DNA of 38,674 bases from Clostridia bacterium (GTDB lineage Bacteria > Bacillota > Clostridia > Oscillospirales > CAG-272): assembly GCA_029007295.1 (NCBI GenBank), contig JAQXHN010000038.1:1-38674 (forward strand). Reading direction: 5' to 3'. The notes under the pieces are model-generated. The model had not been told where the DNA came from. It searched no databases and saw only the letters and a program-made list of their open reading frames with translations. Position numbers and translations under genes: made by a program. This document shows positions 1-9,144 of this stretch, one piece after another. The first letter of the stretch is position 1. Every line of letters begins with the position of its first letter.

Positions 1-1
1 G

Positions 2-1057
2 ATTGATAAGGCTCCTGAAGAGAGAGCAAGAGGTATCACAATCAACACCGCTCACGTTGAGTATCAGACTGACAACCGTCACTATGCTCACGTTGACTGC
101 CCCGGACATGCCGACTACGTTAAGAACATGATTACCGGTGCTGCTCAGATGGACGGCGCAATCCTCGTTGTTGCCGGTACAGACGGTCCTCTTCAGCAGA
201 CCCGTGAGCACGTTCTTCTTGCACGTCAGGTTGAAGTTCCTGCAATCGTTGTATTCATGAACAAGACAGACCTCGTTGACGATGACGAGCTCCTCGACCT
301 TGTTGACATGGAAATCCGTGACTTGCTCAGCAAGTACGACTTCCCCGGCGATGATACTCCTATCATCCGCGGTTCTGCAAGAGAAGCTCTTCTCAGCGAA
401 TCCACAAATCCCGACGACGCAGTATACGCACCTATCTGGGAGCTCATGGACGCTGTTGACAGCTTCATTCCTACCCCCGACAGAAAGTCTGACCTCGACT
501 TCCTCCTCCCTGTAGAGGACGTATTCTCCATCTCCGGACGCGGTACTGTTGCTACAGGTAGAGTAGAGCGCGGTACAGTTAAGGTTGGCGATACAGTTGA
601 AATCGTTGGTCTTTCCGATGAAAAGAAATCAACTGTTATCACAGGCGTTGAAATGTTCCATAAGCTTCTTGACCAGGCAGAAGCCGGCGATAACGTAGGT
701 CTTTTGCTCCGCGGTATCGCAAAGAACGAAATCGAAAGAGGACAGGTTCTCTGCAAGCCCGGTTCAATTCACCCCCACAAGAAGTTTGTTGCTCAGGTTT
801 ACGTTCTTACCGAAAAAGAAGGCGGACGTCAGAAGCCCTTCTTCGCAGGTTACAGACCTCAGTTCTACTTCAGAACAACTGACGTTACAGGTACAATCTC
901 TCTTCCCGAAGGAACAGAAATGTGCCGTCCCGGCGATAACGTTGATATGACTGTTGAGCTTATCACTCCTATCGCTATTGAAAAGGGTCTGCGTCTTGCT
1001 ATTCGTGAAGGCGGTCGTACTGTTGGATCCGGCGTCGTCACCGAGATTCTTGACTAA
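2..1057 (+). CDS. tuf: Elongation factor Tu, 5'-truncated by the window edge
   Basis: GTPase that delivers aminoacyl-tRNA to the ribosomal A site. The reading frame is open from base 2, so the first visible ATG (128) is internal. Roughly the first 48 residues, including the P-loop, lie outside the window. Visible are the switch I segment RGITINTAH, the G3 box DCPGH (95-109), a G4 box that reads NKTD (260-271) where NKCD is common, and the domain 2 and 3 beta-barrels, ending in a standard length C-terminus. A strong hairpin terminator follows the stop by about 18 bases, so tuf ends its transcription unit, as it usually does after rpsL-rpsG-fusA (not in view). Identification is secure. Confidence 0.97.
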   Translation: MDKAPEERARGITINTAHVEYQTDNRHYAHVDCPGHADYVKNMITGAAQMDGAILVVAGTDGPLQQTREHVLLARQVEVPAIVVFMNKTDLVDDDELLDLVDMEIRDLLSKYDFPGDDTPIIRGSAREALLSESTNPDDAVYAPIWELMDAVDSFIPTPDRKSDLDFLLPVEDVFSISGRGTVATGRVERGTVKVGDTVEIVGLSDEKKSTVITGVEMFHKLLDQAEAGDNVGLLLRGIAKNEIERGQVLCKPGSIHPHKKFVAQVYVLTEKEGGRQKPFFAGYRPQFYFRTTDVTGTISLPEGTEMCRPGDNVDMTVELITPIAIEKGLRLAIREGGRTVGSGVVTEILD

Positions 1058-1075
1058 TTATACGATTTGACTTTT

Positions 1076-1108
1076 AAAACGGGGAAAGCAGCTGCTTTCC
1101 CCGTTTTT
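1076..1108 (+). terminator. Intrinsic terminator of tuf
   Basis: A perfect 16-bp inverted repeat (AAAACGGGGAAAGCAG and its complement) with no unpaired centre in the DNA, ending in a run of five T. It lies just after the tuf stop codon. The flanking A and T tracts make it workable in both directions. Confidence 0.9.
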
Positions 1109-1195
1109 GGCAGTATTGCTTAGCTGCAGTAATATAAAAGATAATTTTTAATATTATACTATTGCCAATATTTGTGTTTTATACGGTAGGTAACG

Positions 1196-1729
1196 ATGAA
1201 CAATCAAACGGCAAAAAGAAAAATATGTGCAGTAATATTATGGATTATGCTTTTATTCTGGATGGCATTTATCTTTTCTATGTCGTCACAGGAAGCAAGC
1301 GAATCCTCAAAATCGAGCGGGGAAGTTATTGAAACGATCCTAAAAATTGTAAAGCCGGATTATGAAAGCTTGACTGCTACGGAAAAATACGAGCTTATTG
1401 ACTCCCTGCAATTTATTGTCAGAAAAATCGCACATTTTACAGGATATACAATAATCGGTATTTTATCATACTGGGCGCTGTTTTCAACATTTTCCTTAAA
1501 GGGGGATAATAACAGAACTTACAAAATTATCATTTTTGCTCTGTTAATCGGTCTTTTATATTCCGTAAGCGATGAAATACATCAATTTTTTGTTCCCGGA
1601 AGAAGTTGTGAACTCCGAGACGTAATTATTGATTTTTCGGGAGTAACCCTCGGCGTAGGCTTATCGTTTGCCGTTTTGGTGATTGTCCGAAAAATCAGGA
1701 GTAAAAACGAAAAAGCACATATTTTGTAA
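1196..1729 (+). CDS. VanZ-family membrane protein
   Basis: A 177-residue VanZ-like protein. There are about four hydrophobic segments: residues 10-28, one around RKIAHFTGYTIIGIL, one around IIIFALLIGLLYSV, and one near the C-terminus. The family signature is seen: RKIAHFTGY, then SDEIHQFFVPGR, then RDVIIDFSGVTLG. The name comes from the teicoplanin-resistance accessory VanZ, but most chromosomal members have no proven link to resistance and their function is unknown. The Shine-Dalgarno before the ATG is weak (GGTAGG). It stands alone between the tuf terminator and the small Cys-rich frame. Family assignment is firm; role is not inferable. Confidence 0.85.
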   Translation: MNNQTAKRKICAVILWIMLLFWMAFIFSMSSQEASESSKSSGEVIETILKIVKPDYESLTATEKYELIDSLQFIVRKIAHFTGYTIIGILSYWALFSTFSLKGDNNRTYKIIIFALLIGLLYSVSDEIHQFFVPGRSCELRDVIIDFSGVTLGVGLSFAVLVIVRKIRSKNEKAHIL

Positions 1730-1783
1730 ATTTGACTATAATGTAGTGAGGGAAACCTCAATTTGAAAAAGAAGGTCGACAAA

Positions 1784-1885
1784 ATGTGCGGTTGTAGAAA
1801 TAATAATAATTGTACCTGCAGAAATCAGAGGAATAGATGCTGCCGCAGAAGATGTATCCTATGCAGCGTTCGTTCTTCCCTTTGA
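1784..1885 (+). CDS. Candidate 33-residue Cys/Arg-rich peptide
   Basis: A short frame starting at ATG after an AGAAGG site about 8 bases upstream. It encodes 33 residues with eight cysteines at positions 2, 4, 10, 12, 19, 20, 24 and 27, a four-Asn run (6-9), and many Arg. The pattern CxC...CxC...CC...CxxC suggests metal binding or a disulfide-rich peptide; I do not recognise the family. It ends 15 bases before a strong bidirectional terminator, and a TATAAT hexamer lies at 1737-1742 without a convincing -35. The cysteine density and tight placement between promoter-like and terminator sequences argue that it is expressed. It has no signal peptide, so it is probably cytoplasmic. No function is claimed. 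Confidence 0.5.
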   Translation: MCGCRNNNNCTCRNQRNRCCRRRCILCSVRSSL

Positions 1886-1900
1886 TCTAACGGTAAATTA

Positions 1901-1934
1901 AAAAAAGAGGACTCTGTCAAGAGTCCTCTTTTTT
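1901..1934. terminator. Bidirectional terminator between convergent units
   Basis: Perfect 15-bp stem (AAAAAAGAGGACTCT and its complement) around a 4-base loop, with A run on one side and T run on the other. It serves the small Cys-rich frame on the plus strand and the glycosidase gene on the minus strand, which ends four bases away. Confidence 0.9.
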
Positions 1935-1937
1935 GTT

Positions 1938-3206
1938 TTAGTTATTGCTTTCATCGTATGCCGACGCAATTGCGTCAAGAACGCCGTTTTCATTTGAAGT
2001 TATTGCACTGTAGCCGTAAAAAATTGAGCCGTCGCAGTTCTTTTCCTTCGCATATTCTATTTGCCTTGTTATTTCTTCCGAATTCCATTCGGAGGCCTTA
2101 TAAGCCCCGTGTGAAATGAACAAAGCGACACCCGAATTCTCGGTTTTTTCCTTCCACCAGTCAACTAATTCGGCATAAGGAGCCGCAACGGAATTAAAAT
2201 CCCAATAAATCTGCGGTGAAATAAAGTCTATATAGCCGCCGTCTATCCAGGATAAAGCATCACAGAATATTTCGCTGTACGCCGACAGACCCCGAGTATT
2301 CGAGCCTCCGTTTACACCGTTATCGTTGCTCCAAATACCGAAAGGAGAAACGCCGAACAGACAGTCTTTTCTTTGTTTTTTGATTTCCTCATAGCAGGAT
2401 TTAATTATTGAATTAATGTTGCTCCTTCTCCATTCGTCCTTGTCCTTGCCTTTTCCGTATAGGCTGTAAGACGCCGAATCGTCAAATTCTATCCCGTCTA
2501 TCGGATACGGATAAAAATAATCGTCGAAAACTATACCGTCGACCGAATAGCCCGAAACAATTTCACAAACGCCTTTTGAAATAAGCGCTTGTACCTCCGG
2601 CAGAGCAGGGTCATAATATACCTTATCTCCGTAGGAAATACACCACTCCGGATGAAGCGAAGCAGGATTATCGGGAGATAAAACGGTATTTTCGCTCGTT
2701 GTTACTCTTAACGGATTTACCCATGCAAATACGATAATATCGTTCTCGTGCGCCTTGTTTACAAGATATTCAAGCGAATCAAAGTCACCATCGGGCTTTA
2801 TACCTTGTTTGCCGGAAACATAAACGCTGCTTGGAAAAACCGAAGAGCTGTAGAGAGCGTCCGAGCAAGGCCTTACCTGAAATAAAATAGTGTTAAGAGA
2901 ATTTTCCTTGCACATGGCTACGATAGCGTCAAGCTCGTTCCTCAGCATATCAGCGGACAAGCCCTTTTGCGACGGATAATTGATATTTCCTACGCTTGCA
3001 ATCCAAATGCCCTTCATCTCACCATCGGGAATAATCTGTTTTATGTAATTGATTTTATCGTTGCTTGTGATGGCAGTATCCTTTCCGTTTTTCACTCTTT
3101 CATTTCCGCCGGATATAATTACAATAAGCATAATAATGGCAACAAGTAAAATAACTGCGGCTCCGAAAAGCACGGGCAAAACTTTAAACTTTAATTTTTT
3201 ACTCAT
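1938..3206 (-). CDS. Membrane-anchored GHL10-type glycoside hydrolase-like protein
   Basis: A 422-residue protein with one uncleaved-looking N-terminal anchor (about residues 11-32), a short linker, then a domain of the GHL10 family (formerly DUF187, YngK-like), a TIM-barrel. Family landmarks are MKGIWIAS at 64-71, then NTILFQVRPCSDALY, FAWVNPLR, the VDGIVFDDYFYPYP block and SPQIYWDF near the C-terminus. Homologues are thought to act on cell-surface glycans; the substrate is unknown. It would sit outside the membrane. An AAAGGA site precedes the ATG. It is the last gene downstream of cls on this strand, separated by a hairpin that may partly terminate transcription. Family assignment is strong; activity is inferred. 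Confidence 0.88.
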   Translation of the reverse strand: MSKKLKFKVLPVLFGAAVILLVAIIMLIVIISGGNERVKNGKDTAITSNDKINYIKQIIPDGEMKGIWIASVGNINYPSQKGLSADMLRNELDAIVAMCKENSLNTILFQVRPCSDALYSSSVFPSSVYVSGKQGIKPDGDFDSLEYLVNKAHENDIIVFAWVNPLRVTTSENTVLSPDNPASLHPEWCISYGDKVYYDPALPEVQALISKGVCEIVSGYSVDGIVFDDYFYPYPIDGIEFDDSASYSLYGKGKDKDEWRRSNINSIIKSCYEEIKKQRKDCLFGVSPFGIWSNDNGVNGGSNTRGLSAYSEIFCDALSWIDGGYIDFISPQIYWDFNSVAAPYAELVDWWKEKTENSGVALFISHGAYKASEWNSEEITRQIEYAKEKNCDGSIFYGYSAITSNENGVLDAIASAYDESNN

Positions 3207-3251
3207 ATTTACCGAATCCTTTTTTTATAATTATATTCGCAGATATGAAAA

Positions 3252-3277
3252 TTATGCCACAGCTTAGTGTGGCATAA
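3252..3277 (-). terminator. Hairpin between cls and the glycosidase gene
   Basis: A 10-bp inverted repeat (TTATGCCACA and its complement) with a 6-base loop. On the minus strand it is followed by only four T before a C, so it is probably a weak terminator after cls, letting some transcription reach the next gene. Confidence 0.6.
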
Positions 3278-3285
3278 CGATTATT

Positions 3286-4815
3286 TCAAAACAGCGGAGC
3301 GAATATTCTTAAAACGCTCTGGAAGGTTCTGACTATGGGGTTTCTTGTTACCTCGCCTGTTGTAACCTTATGACATTTAGGCAGAAGATTGAGAAAGTCC
3401 TGCTTAACGTCCTGAACGGTTTGGGTTCCCACGAGAAGAGAGCCGCACTCAAAATGAAGATAAAGGGAACGGAAATCAAAATTGGGAGTGCCGACAGCCG
3501 CAATAATATCGTCACATACCGCAACCTTTGAGTGAATAAAACCGGGGGTGTATTCATAAATGGAAATGCCTGCGTCCATCAAATCCTTGTAATAGGAGCG
3601 GGTAGTCATAAATACCATTTTCTTATCGGGAATTGCGGGAGTAATAATGCGGATGTCGACTCCGCTTTTTGCGGCTAAAATCAGTGCAGACTGCATACTG
3701 TCGTCAAGAATCAAATACGGAGTTTCAATATACATATAACGTTTTGCCCCGGTGATCATCTGCATGTAAACATGCTCGCATACATTCTCGCCCGAATGGG
3801 GACTGTCGCTGTACGGAATAACGTATCCCCGAGTGTTTTCAAGGTGCGGCTGTTCTACATGAAATTTTGAATAATCTTCATCGGTGTGATTAACCGCATT
3901 CCATAATTCAAGAAACATAACGGTAAAGCTCCAGACAGCGTCTCCGCGGAATTCAACCGCGCAGTCCTTCCAATCGCCGAAGCGTTGAACCAAACCGATA
4001 TATTCGTCTGCGATATTAATTCCCCCCGTAAAGCCGACCTTGCCGTCAACAACTACTATTTTCCTGTGGTCGCGGTTATTCTGCACCGACGTCCAAAGAG
4101 GACGGAACGGGTTGAAAATCTTACATTTAATTCCGTACTGTCCGAGGGAGTGTCCGTATCTTGCGGGCAGACAGCCGACGCTTCCGACGTCATCGTACAT
4201 AACACGAACATCAACTCCCTCGGCTGCTTTTCGCTTTAGTATTTCAAGGGTTTTGTCCCACATCTTCCCTTCGCTGATAATAAAAAATTCAATAAAAATG
4301 AATTTCTTTGCGCTTTCAAGCGCTTCAATAAAATGAGGATAAAATTCTTCGCCGGGGGAAAGATAGGTTGTTTGAGTGTTGGAACACACGGAAAATCCCG
4401 CAGTATTGGTAAGATAATTAATTCGGTTAATGAATTCGGGATAATCGCTTCTCATATCCGAAGATGCGTCGGGATATTTCAAAAGCTCGTCTCTTCTTAT
4501 TTTATCATAATGGTCGAACGTTTTTTTCAGCCTTCCCGACGTAGCCTGAAATCTCAACAAGAAATAAAAGAGTCCGCCGAAAACAGGGAATGCAAATATC
4601 GAAATAATCCAAATTATCTTATAAGCGGGCTTATCACGCTTGCTAATAATGTAGAGAACGACAATTACGGAAAAGCTCCAAAGAATTATTTCAACGATTC
4701 TCATATATTTTCCGAGAAAATAAAACGGAACGGTGATAGTGAAAATCTGAAGCAGCAATAGGGCAACGACAACTACCCTACGGCTTAATATTAATTTCTT
4801 TACCGTATTCCACAT
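3286..4815 (-). CDS. cls: Cardiolipin synthase
   Basis: Condenses phosphatidylglycerol molecules to cardiolipin at the membrane. The 509-residue protein has hydrophobic segments at about 14-34, 40-57 and 64-88, then two phospholipase D (HKD) motifs: H250-K252-D257 with following GFTGG, and H428-K430-D435 with following GTPNFDFRS. Length and layout match the Firmicutes ClsA type. A GGAGG site lies 8 bases before the ATG. It follows yitT by 30 bases in the lepA operon, which suggests co-transcription rather than a shared pathway. Confidence 0.95.
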   Translation of the reverse strand: MWNTVKKLILSRRVVVVALLLLQIFTITVPFYFLGKYMRIVEIILWSFSVIVVLYIISKRDKPAYKIIWIISIFAFPVFGGLFYFLLRFQATSGRLKKTFDHYDKIRRDELLKYPDASSDMRSDYPEFINRINYLTNTAGFSVCSNTQTTYLSPGEEFYPHFIEALESAKKFIFIEFFIISEGKMWDKTLEILKRKAAEGVDVRVMYDDVGSVGCLPARYGHSLGQYGIKCKIFNPFRPLWTSVQNNRDHRKIVVVDGKVGFTGGINIADEYIGLVQRFGDWKDCAVEFRGDAVWSFTVMFLELWNAVNHTDEDYSKFHVEQPHLENTRGYVIPYSDSPHSGENVCEHVYMQMITGAKRYMYIETPYLILDDSMQSALILAAKSGVDIRIITPAIPDKKMVFMTTRSYYKDLMDAGISIYEYTPGFIHSKVAVCDDIIAAVGTPNFDFRSLYLHFECGSLLVGTQTVQDVKQDFLNLLPKCHKVTTGEVTRNPIVRTFQSVLRIFAPLF

Positions 4816-4845
4816 TTAAAAGTCCTCCGTAATAATAAAGATAAT

Positions 4846-5760
4846 TTAATATTCGCTGTGAACTTTAAAGTCTTTACCTATTATTTCCGAGCTGTCCGTA
4901 ATCATCATAAATGCATGAGGTTCAATGCTTTTTACATAATTTCTCAAAAGGATACCCTGGTGACGGTCCATAACGGTTAAGATAACGGTCTTATCGTTGT
5001 TTGAGTAGGCGCCTTTTGCGCTGTGAATGGTAGAGGTTCTGTGAAGCTCTTCACTTATAAATCGGCAAATCGGCTTGGGATTATCTGTAATAATAGTGAA
5101 GAATTTGCATAGATTAATGTTTTCAAGTACTCCGTTAATAACAAAAGTCTTTGCAATGAGACCGATAGTAGAATAGAGGCCGATTGAAATACCGAATACA
5201 AAGTACGATGAAACCGTAACAAAAGAGTCAACTATTAATAGCGCCACGCCCGTGTTTGCGTTCGAGTGTTTTTTAATAATCATGGCAACAATTTCCGTTC
5301 CTCCCGCAGAGGCCTGATGACTGAACAGAAGAGCGGTCGATACCGCAGGCAGAATGATTGCAAACACCAAATCGATGCCCATTGAACCGGAAATCGGTGT
5401 TTTTGTCGCAATGTGTTGCCGTACAAACGGAATAAGCTCTATTGCCTTCATTCCGAATGAAGACAGCAGCGTAACATAAACGGTTTTTATTCCGAAGCTC
5501 CTGCCGATTAATATGAAAGCAAGAAGCAGAAGAATAATATTAAAAATCAGGTTGTAATCGGCGGAGGTCAGCGGGAGAATAGGCTCAAACACCCTTGAAA
5601 GTACAACCGAAATGCCGGTAACGCCGGCGAATGTAAAATTGTTGGAATATTTAAAAAGAGAAACACCAACAATCATAGGTATTGTGGCTACCGTCAGGAA
5701 TAAATATTCCCATACGGTGCTTTTAATTTTTTTCGAGATAGAATCAGAACCGTTTGCCAT
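4846..5760 (-). CDS. YitT-family membrane protein (DUF161 plus DUF2179)
   Basis: A 304-residue protein with about five membrane segments in the first 210 residues (YitT membrane domain, with the GVTGISVVLSR and SAGGTEIVAMII landmarks) and a soluble C-terminal DUF2179 domain (about 220-300) with ILTVMDRHQG. The family is widespread and often multi-copy in Firmicutes; a transport role is suspected but unproven. AAAGGA precedes the ATG. It lies 30 bases downstream of hemW and 30 upstream of cls, so it is part of the same operon. Confidence 0.88.
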   Translation of the reverse strand: MANGSDSISKKIKSTVWEYLFLTVATIPMIVGVSLFKYSNNFTFAGVTGISVVLSRVFEPILPLTSADYNLIFNIILLLLAFILIGRSFGIKTVYVTLLSSFGMKAIELIPFVRQHIATKTPISGSMGIDLVFAIILPAVSTALLFSHQASAGGTEIVAMIIKKHSNANTGVALLIVDSFVTVSSYFVFGISIGLYSTIGLIAKTFVINGVLENINLCKFFTIITDNPKPICRFISEELHRTSTIHSAKGAYSNNDKTVILTVMDRHQGILLRNYVKSIEPHAFMMITDSSEIIGKDFKVHSEY

Positions 5761-5790
5761 TATTGTATCCTTTTATTTTTTTTTGCGAGC

Positions 5791-6966
5791 TTAGATTCCG
5801 GAGCACAGAGATTCCTGCGCTTCGGAATCGAAATCGAGCATTGATGATAGAATATAGTTCGAAACGAACATTCCTTTTGTTGTCAGGGCGTATTTTGTCC
5901 CCTCGTGAGTCATAAAGCCTGAATCAACATAAGCGGGGAGTAAATCGGAAAACATTTTTTCGAAATCAAGGCCGAACAGCTTTGAAAAAATAACAGTATC
6001 TATGCCTTTGTTCAAACGCAAGCCGAGCATAATATATTCGCCTATACGCTCATTTGGCAAAATAGTGTAGTTTTCGTCGACTGTATCTATTTCGTCCTCG
6101 GGATTTTCCATTGCCGCCATATATGATTCAAGGTCCCTTTTGAACGAGAAGCGTCTGCCGTTAAAGTAGGAGTGTGCGGCAGGCCCCAATCCGAGATATT
6201 CGCCGCAGCTCCAGTAACGGAGATTGTGCTGACATTCATAACCGGGCTTTGCAAAATTACTTATTTCATATTGCTCATAGCCGTGGGCCTTCAGAAAATC
6301 TATGGCGAACTTATACATCTCATATTCGGTATCCTCGTCCGGTAAAGCAAGCTCGTCTCTGATAACGTCAAACCTTGTTCCGTGTTCTATCTTCAAATTG
6401 TATAATGAAATATGCTCCGGCTCAAGCTCGCATATCCTTTCAAGCGTCAGACGGAGACTTTCCATTGTTTGCTCCGGTATTCCGTACATCAGGTCAATAT
6501 TGATATTATCAAAACCGGCCTCTCTTGCAATGCCGAAGCTTCGGCAGGCGTCCGACCAATCGTGTATCCTTCCCAGCGCCTTTAACTCGTTGTCGCAGGT
6601 GCTCTGCACACCGAACGAAATTCGATTAACGCCTAACTTTTTAAGCTTTTTCAGCAAGGAAGAGGTTACAGTCGCCGGATTTGCCTCTACGGTTGTTTCG
6701 GCGTCCATAAATACACGGAAATTCTCATATATTCCGTCTACCAGACGAAGCAAATCCTTGTCCGGAATGACAGTGGGGGTTCCACCTCCGATATACACGG
6801 TATCAACCGTATAATTTGACGCAGCGTCGGAGTAGTCCTCCATCTGCAAAAGGAGCGAGTCTACATATCTACCGTATTCTCTTGAGTCCGTTCTTGAATA
6901 AAAGTCGCAGTAGGGACATTTATTCGCACAGAAGGGAACGTGTACATATAATCCGAGATTGTTCAT
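5791..6966 (-). CDS. hemW: Radical SAM heme chaperone HemW
   Basis: A 391-residue radical SAM protein. The cluster motif is C13-x3-C17-x2-C20 followed by DFYS, the GGGTP motif is at 60-64, and a HemN-type C-terminal domain is present. Members of this family were long annotated as oxygen-independent coproporphyrinogen III oxidase; those with the single CxxxCxxC and this short N-terminus are now known as HemW, a heme-binding chaperone that delivers heme to target proteins. Location directly after lepA (12-base gap) is the usual Firmicutes arrangement. The AAGGAG site fits the start. An alternative coproporphyrinogen oxidase role is unlikely because HemN's longer N-terminus is missing. Confidence 0.93.
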   Translation of the reverse strand: MNNLGLYVHVPFCANKCPYCDFYSRTDSREYGRYVDSLLLQMEDYSDAASNYTVDTVYIGGGTPTVIPDKDLLRLVDGIYENFRVFMDAETTVEANPATVTSSLLKKLKKLGVNRISFGVQSTCDNELKALGRIHDWSDACRSFGIAREAGFDNINIDLMYGIPEQTMESLRLTLERICELEPEHISLYNLKIEHGTRFDVIRDELALPDEDTEYEMYKFAIDFLKAHGYEQYEISNFAKPGYECQHNLRYWSCGEYLGLGPAAHSYFNGRRFSFKRDLESYMAAMENPEDEIDTVDENYTILPNERIGEYIMLGLRLNKGIDTVIFSKLFGLDFEKMFSDLLPAYVDSGFMTHEGTKYALTTKGMFVSNYILSSMLDFDSEAQESLCSGI

Positions 6967-6978
6967 TTGGTTTTCTCC

Positions 6979-8790
6979 TTATTCATCATCTAATTTCAGT
7001 ACTGCCATAAAAGCTTCCGGCGTAACCTCTACAGAACCGAGCTTACGCATCTTTTTCTTGCCTTCCTTTTGCTTTTCAAGAAGCTTCTTTTTTCTCGTAA
7101 TGTCGCCACCGTAGCATTTTGCAAGCACGTCCTTACGAAGCGCCTTTACGGTTTCACGGGCGATAACCTTGCCTCCGATAGCCGCCTGAACGGGCACCTC
7201 AAATAACTGGCGCGGAATATTATCCTTTAACTTTTCGGCGATTTTTCTTGCTCTCGGGTATGCCTTTTCCTCGTGTACGATGAATGAGAGCGCATCAACA
7301 GGGTCTCCGTTTAACAGAAAATCAAGCTTTACGAGCTTGCTCTTTTCATAACCCTGCATTTCATAATCAAGAGAAGCGTAGCCTTTGCTTCTGCTCTTTA
7401 GTGCGTCAAAGAAATCGTATATTATCTCGTTTAGCGGCAGAGTGTAGTGAAGCTCTACTCTCGTTTGGTCAAGATACTTCATGTCGAGAAAAACGCCGCG
7501 TCTATCCTGACACAGAGACATAATGTTTCCGACAAATTCACTCGGAGTTATGATATCCGCACGTACAACAGGCTCGGCGGCTTCCTCAATTTCGTCGGAC
7601 AAAGGGTACGAGGAGGGATTATCAATATAAACCGTCTCTCCTCCTCTTTTTTTTATTTTGTATATAACGCTCGGTGCGGTTGTGATGAGATCGAGATTAA
7701 ATTCTCTTTCAAGCCGTTCCTCTATAATCTCCATGTGAAGAAGCCCCAAGAATCCGCAACGGAATCCGAATCCGAGAGCGACAGAGGTTTCGGGTGAGAA
7801 TTCAAGCGCGGCATCGTTTAACTGAAGCTTTTCAAGAGCGTCTCTTAAATCGCCGTATTTTGCGCCGTCTGCAGGATAAATACCGGCGTAAACCATAGGC
7901 AGTGCCTGCTTAAAGCCGGGCAGAGGATTTTTTGTCGGATTAGCGACGCTTGTTACCGTGTCGCCTACGCGGGTGTCTGATACATTCTTGATAGAGGCTG
8001 TTATATAGCCTACGTCGCCTGCGGAAAGGGAATCCTTTTTTGTTAAGCCAAAGGCGTTCATTATTCCGACGTCAACCACTTCGAATTCGGCGCCTGTATG
8101 CATCATTTTGATTTTATCGCCGGGACGCACGGTTCCGTTCTTAACTCGAATGTAAACGACAACTCCGAGATATGAGTCATAATATGAATCGAAAATCAAG
8201 CACTCGAGCGGAGCGTCGGGATCGCCCTGAGGCGCGGGGATATCATTGACAACGGCGTCGAGCACCTGCTGAATGTTAAGTCCGGTTTTTGCCGAAATAG
8301 CGGGACAGTCCTGCGCCAAAATACCTATAATGTCCTCGACCTCATTTCTGCATTTTTCAACGTCCGCAGACGCAAGGTCAATTTTGTTTATTACGGGAAT
8401 AATCTCCAAGCCCGCCTCAACCGCAAGATAAGCGTTTGCGAGGGTCTGAGCCTCTATGCCCTGCGTTGCGTCTATAACCAACAAAGCGCCTTCGCATGCG
8501 TTGAGAGAACGTGACACTTCGTAGTTAAAGTCGACATGACCGGGGGTATCAATGAGATTAAAGGAATAAATCTCACCGTCGCCGGCCTTATATTCGAGAT
8601 TTACGGCGCGCGCCTTTATGGTAATGCCTCTTTCTCGTTCCAAATCCATATTGTCTAGCAGCTGTTCTTCCATTTCTCTCGACGCAACGGCGTTTGTATT
8701 TTCAAGAATGCGGTCGGCAAGCGTAGATTTTCCGTGGTCGATATGAGCAATAATACAGAAATTTCTCGTGTTCTTCTGTTTTGATGACAT
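6979..8790 (-). CDS. lepA: Elongation factor 4 (LepA)
   Basis: Ribosome-associated GTPase that acts on translocated or stalled ribosomes and in initiation. The 603-residue protein has the P-loop AHIDHGKST (15-23), [15 protein letters not shown] and NKID GTPase motifs, EF-G-like domains II, III and V, and the LepA-specific C-terminal domain ending [16 protein letters not shown]. Length is typical. It is the first gene of the operon, with an AAAGGAT site before the ATG and a sigma-A promoter 31 bases farther upstream. Confidence 0.97.
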   Translation of the reverse strand: MSSKQKNTRNFCIIAHIDHGKSTLADRILENTNAVASREMEEQLLDNMDLERERGITIKARAVNLEYKAGDGEIYSFNLIDTPGHVDFNYEVSRSLNACEGALLVIDATQGIEAQTLANAYLAVEAGLEIIPVINKIDLASADVEKCRNEVEDIIGILAQDCPAISAKTGLNIQQVLDAVVNDIPAPQGDPDAPLECLIFDSYYDSYLGVVVYIRVKNGTVRPGDKIKMMHTGAEFEVVDVGIMNAFGLTKKDSLSAGDVGYITASIKNVSDTRVGDTVTSVANPTKNPLPGFKQALPMVYAGIYPADGAKYGDLRDALEKLQLNDAALEFSPETSVALGFGFRCGFLGLLHMEIIEERLEREFNLDLITTAPSVIYKIKKRGGETVYIDNPSSYPLSDEIEEAAEPVVRADIITPSEFVGNIMSLCQDRRGVFLDMKYLDQTRVELHYTLPLNEIIYDFFDALKSRSKGYASLDYEMQGYEKSKLVKLDFLLNGDPVDALSFIVHEEKAYPRARKIAEKLKDNIPRQLFEVPVQAAIGGKVIARETVKALRKDVLAKCYGGDITRKKKLLEKQKEGKKKMRKLGSVEVTPEAFMAVLKLDDE

Positions 8791-8820
8791 TTTACAGGAT
8801 CCTTTCGGAAATAATTATAT

Positions 8821-8849
8821 ATTATATAACATTATTAAGTATAAGTCAA
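8821..8849 (-). promoter_or_regulatory. Sigma-A promoter of the lepA operon
   Basis: Read on the minus strand: TTGACT, 17-base spacer, TATAAT. It points at lepA with a leader of about 25 bases. Confidence 0.85.
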
Positions 8850-9021
8850 TAATCCAGCGTTGAGATTTTTTAAATAATTTTCTTATTCTTTTGAGCCGAC
8901 TGAAAGCGTAAAGGGTGGAAATTGCCGAGCCGCAAATTACATATAATGATGATAAATAACGAAAAACGGCGAATTTAATTGTAAACAAAATAAAAATTTA
9001 TTGGAAATATTGAAAAAACTA

Positions 9022-9050
9022 TTGCATTTTCCTTAAACATACTTTATAAT
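9022..9050 (+). promoter_or_regulatory. Sigma-A promoter of the division/cell-wall cluster
   Basis: TTGCAT, 17-base spacer, TATAAT. The -10 box ends one base before an ATG at 9052 that is in frame with mraZ. That ATG therefore cannot be in the transcript as a usable start, and the start at 9145 is supported. The 170 bases between this promoter and the lepA promoter show no other clear feature. Confidence 0.85.
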
Positions 9051-9051
9051 T

Positions 9052-9097
9052 ATGGTAAAAGTGGTTTACGGTACCACAAAATGGGATAAAATCCCAT
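9052..9097 (+). promoter_or_regulatory. Probable MraZ operator and two inverted repeats in the mraZ leader
   Basis: Right after the -10 box there are TGGT repeats at 9053 and 9062 (9-base period), then CGGT at 9069 and TGGGA at 9082. Known MraZ sites are tandem TGGG- or GTGG-type repeats with a similar period upstream of mraZ. The same stretch contains two inverted repeats: GTGGT/ACCAC (9061-9077) and ATGGGAT/ATCCCAT (9081-9097, 3-base loop). Position suggests autoregulation; the exact sites are inferred. Confidence 0.5.
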
Positions 9098-9144
9098 ATG
9101 AAAATACAAAAAATAACAAAATTCAGCGGAAAGGAGCAATAAAA

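Noticed and set aside
226..756. 176-codon open frame antisense to tuf
   Set aside because: Low-complexity Ser/Arg-rich product, a known by-product of tuf codon bias on the opposite strand.
6302..6814. 170-codon open frame antisense to hemW
   Set aside because: Composition is that of a reverse-strand shadow; hemW is fully supported.
9052..9144. N-terminal extension of MraZ from an upstream ATG
   Set aside because: The ATG is one base after the -10 box, so it is not in the transcript as a usable start; the ATG at 9145 has a good ribosome site.
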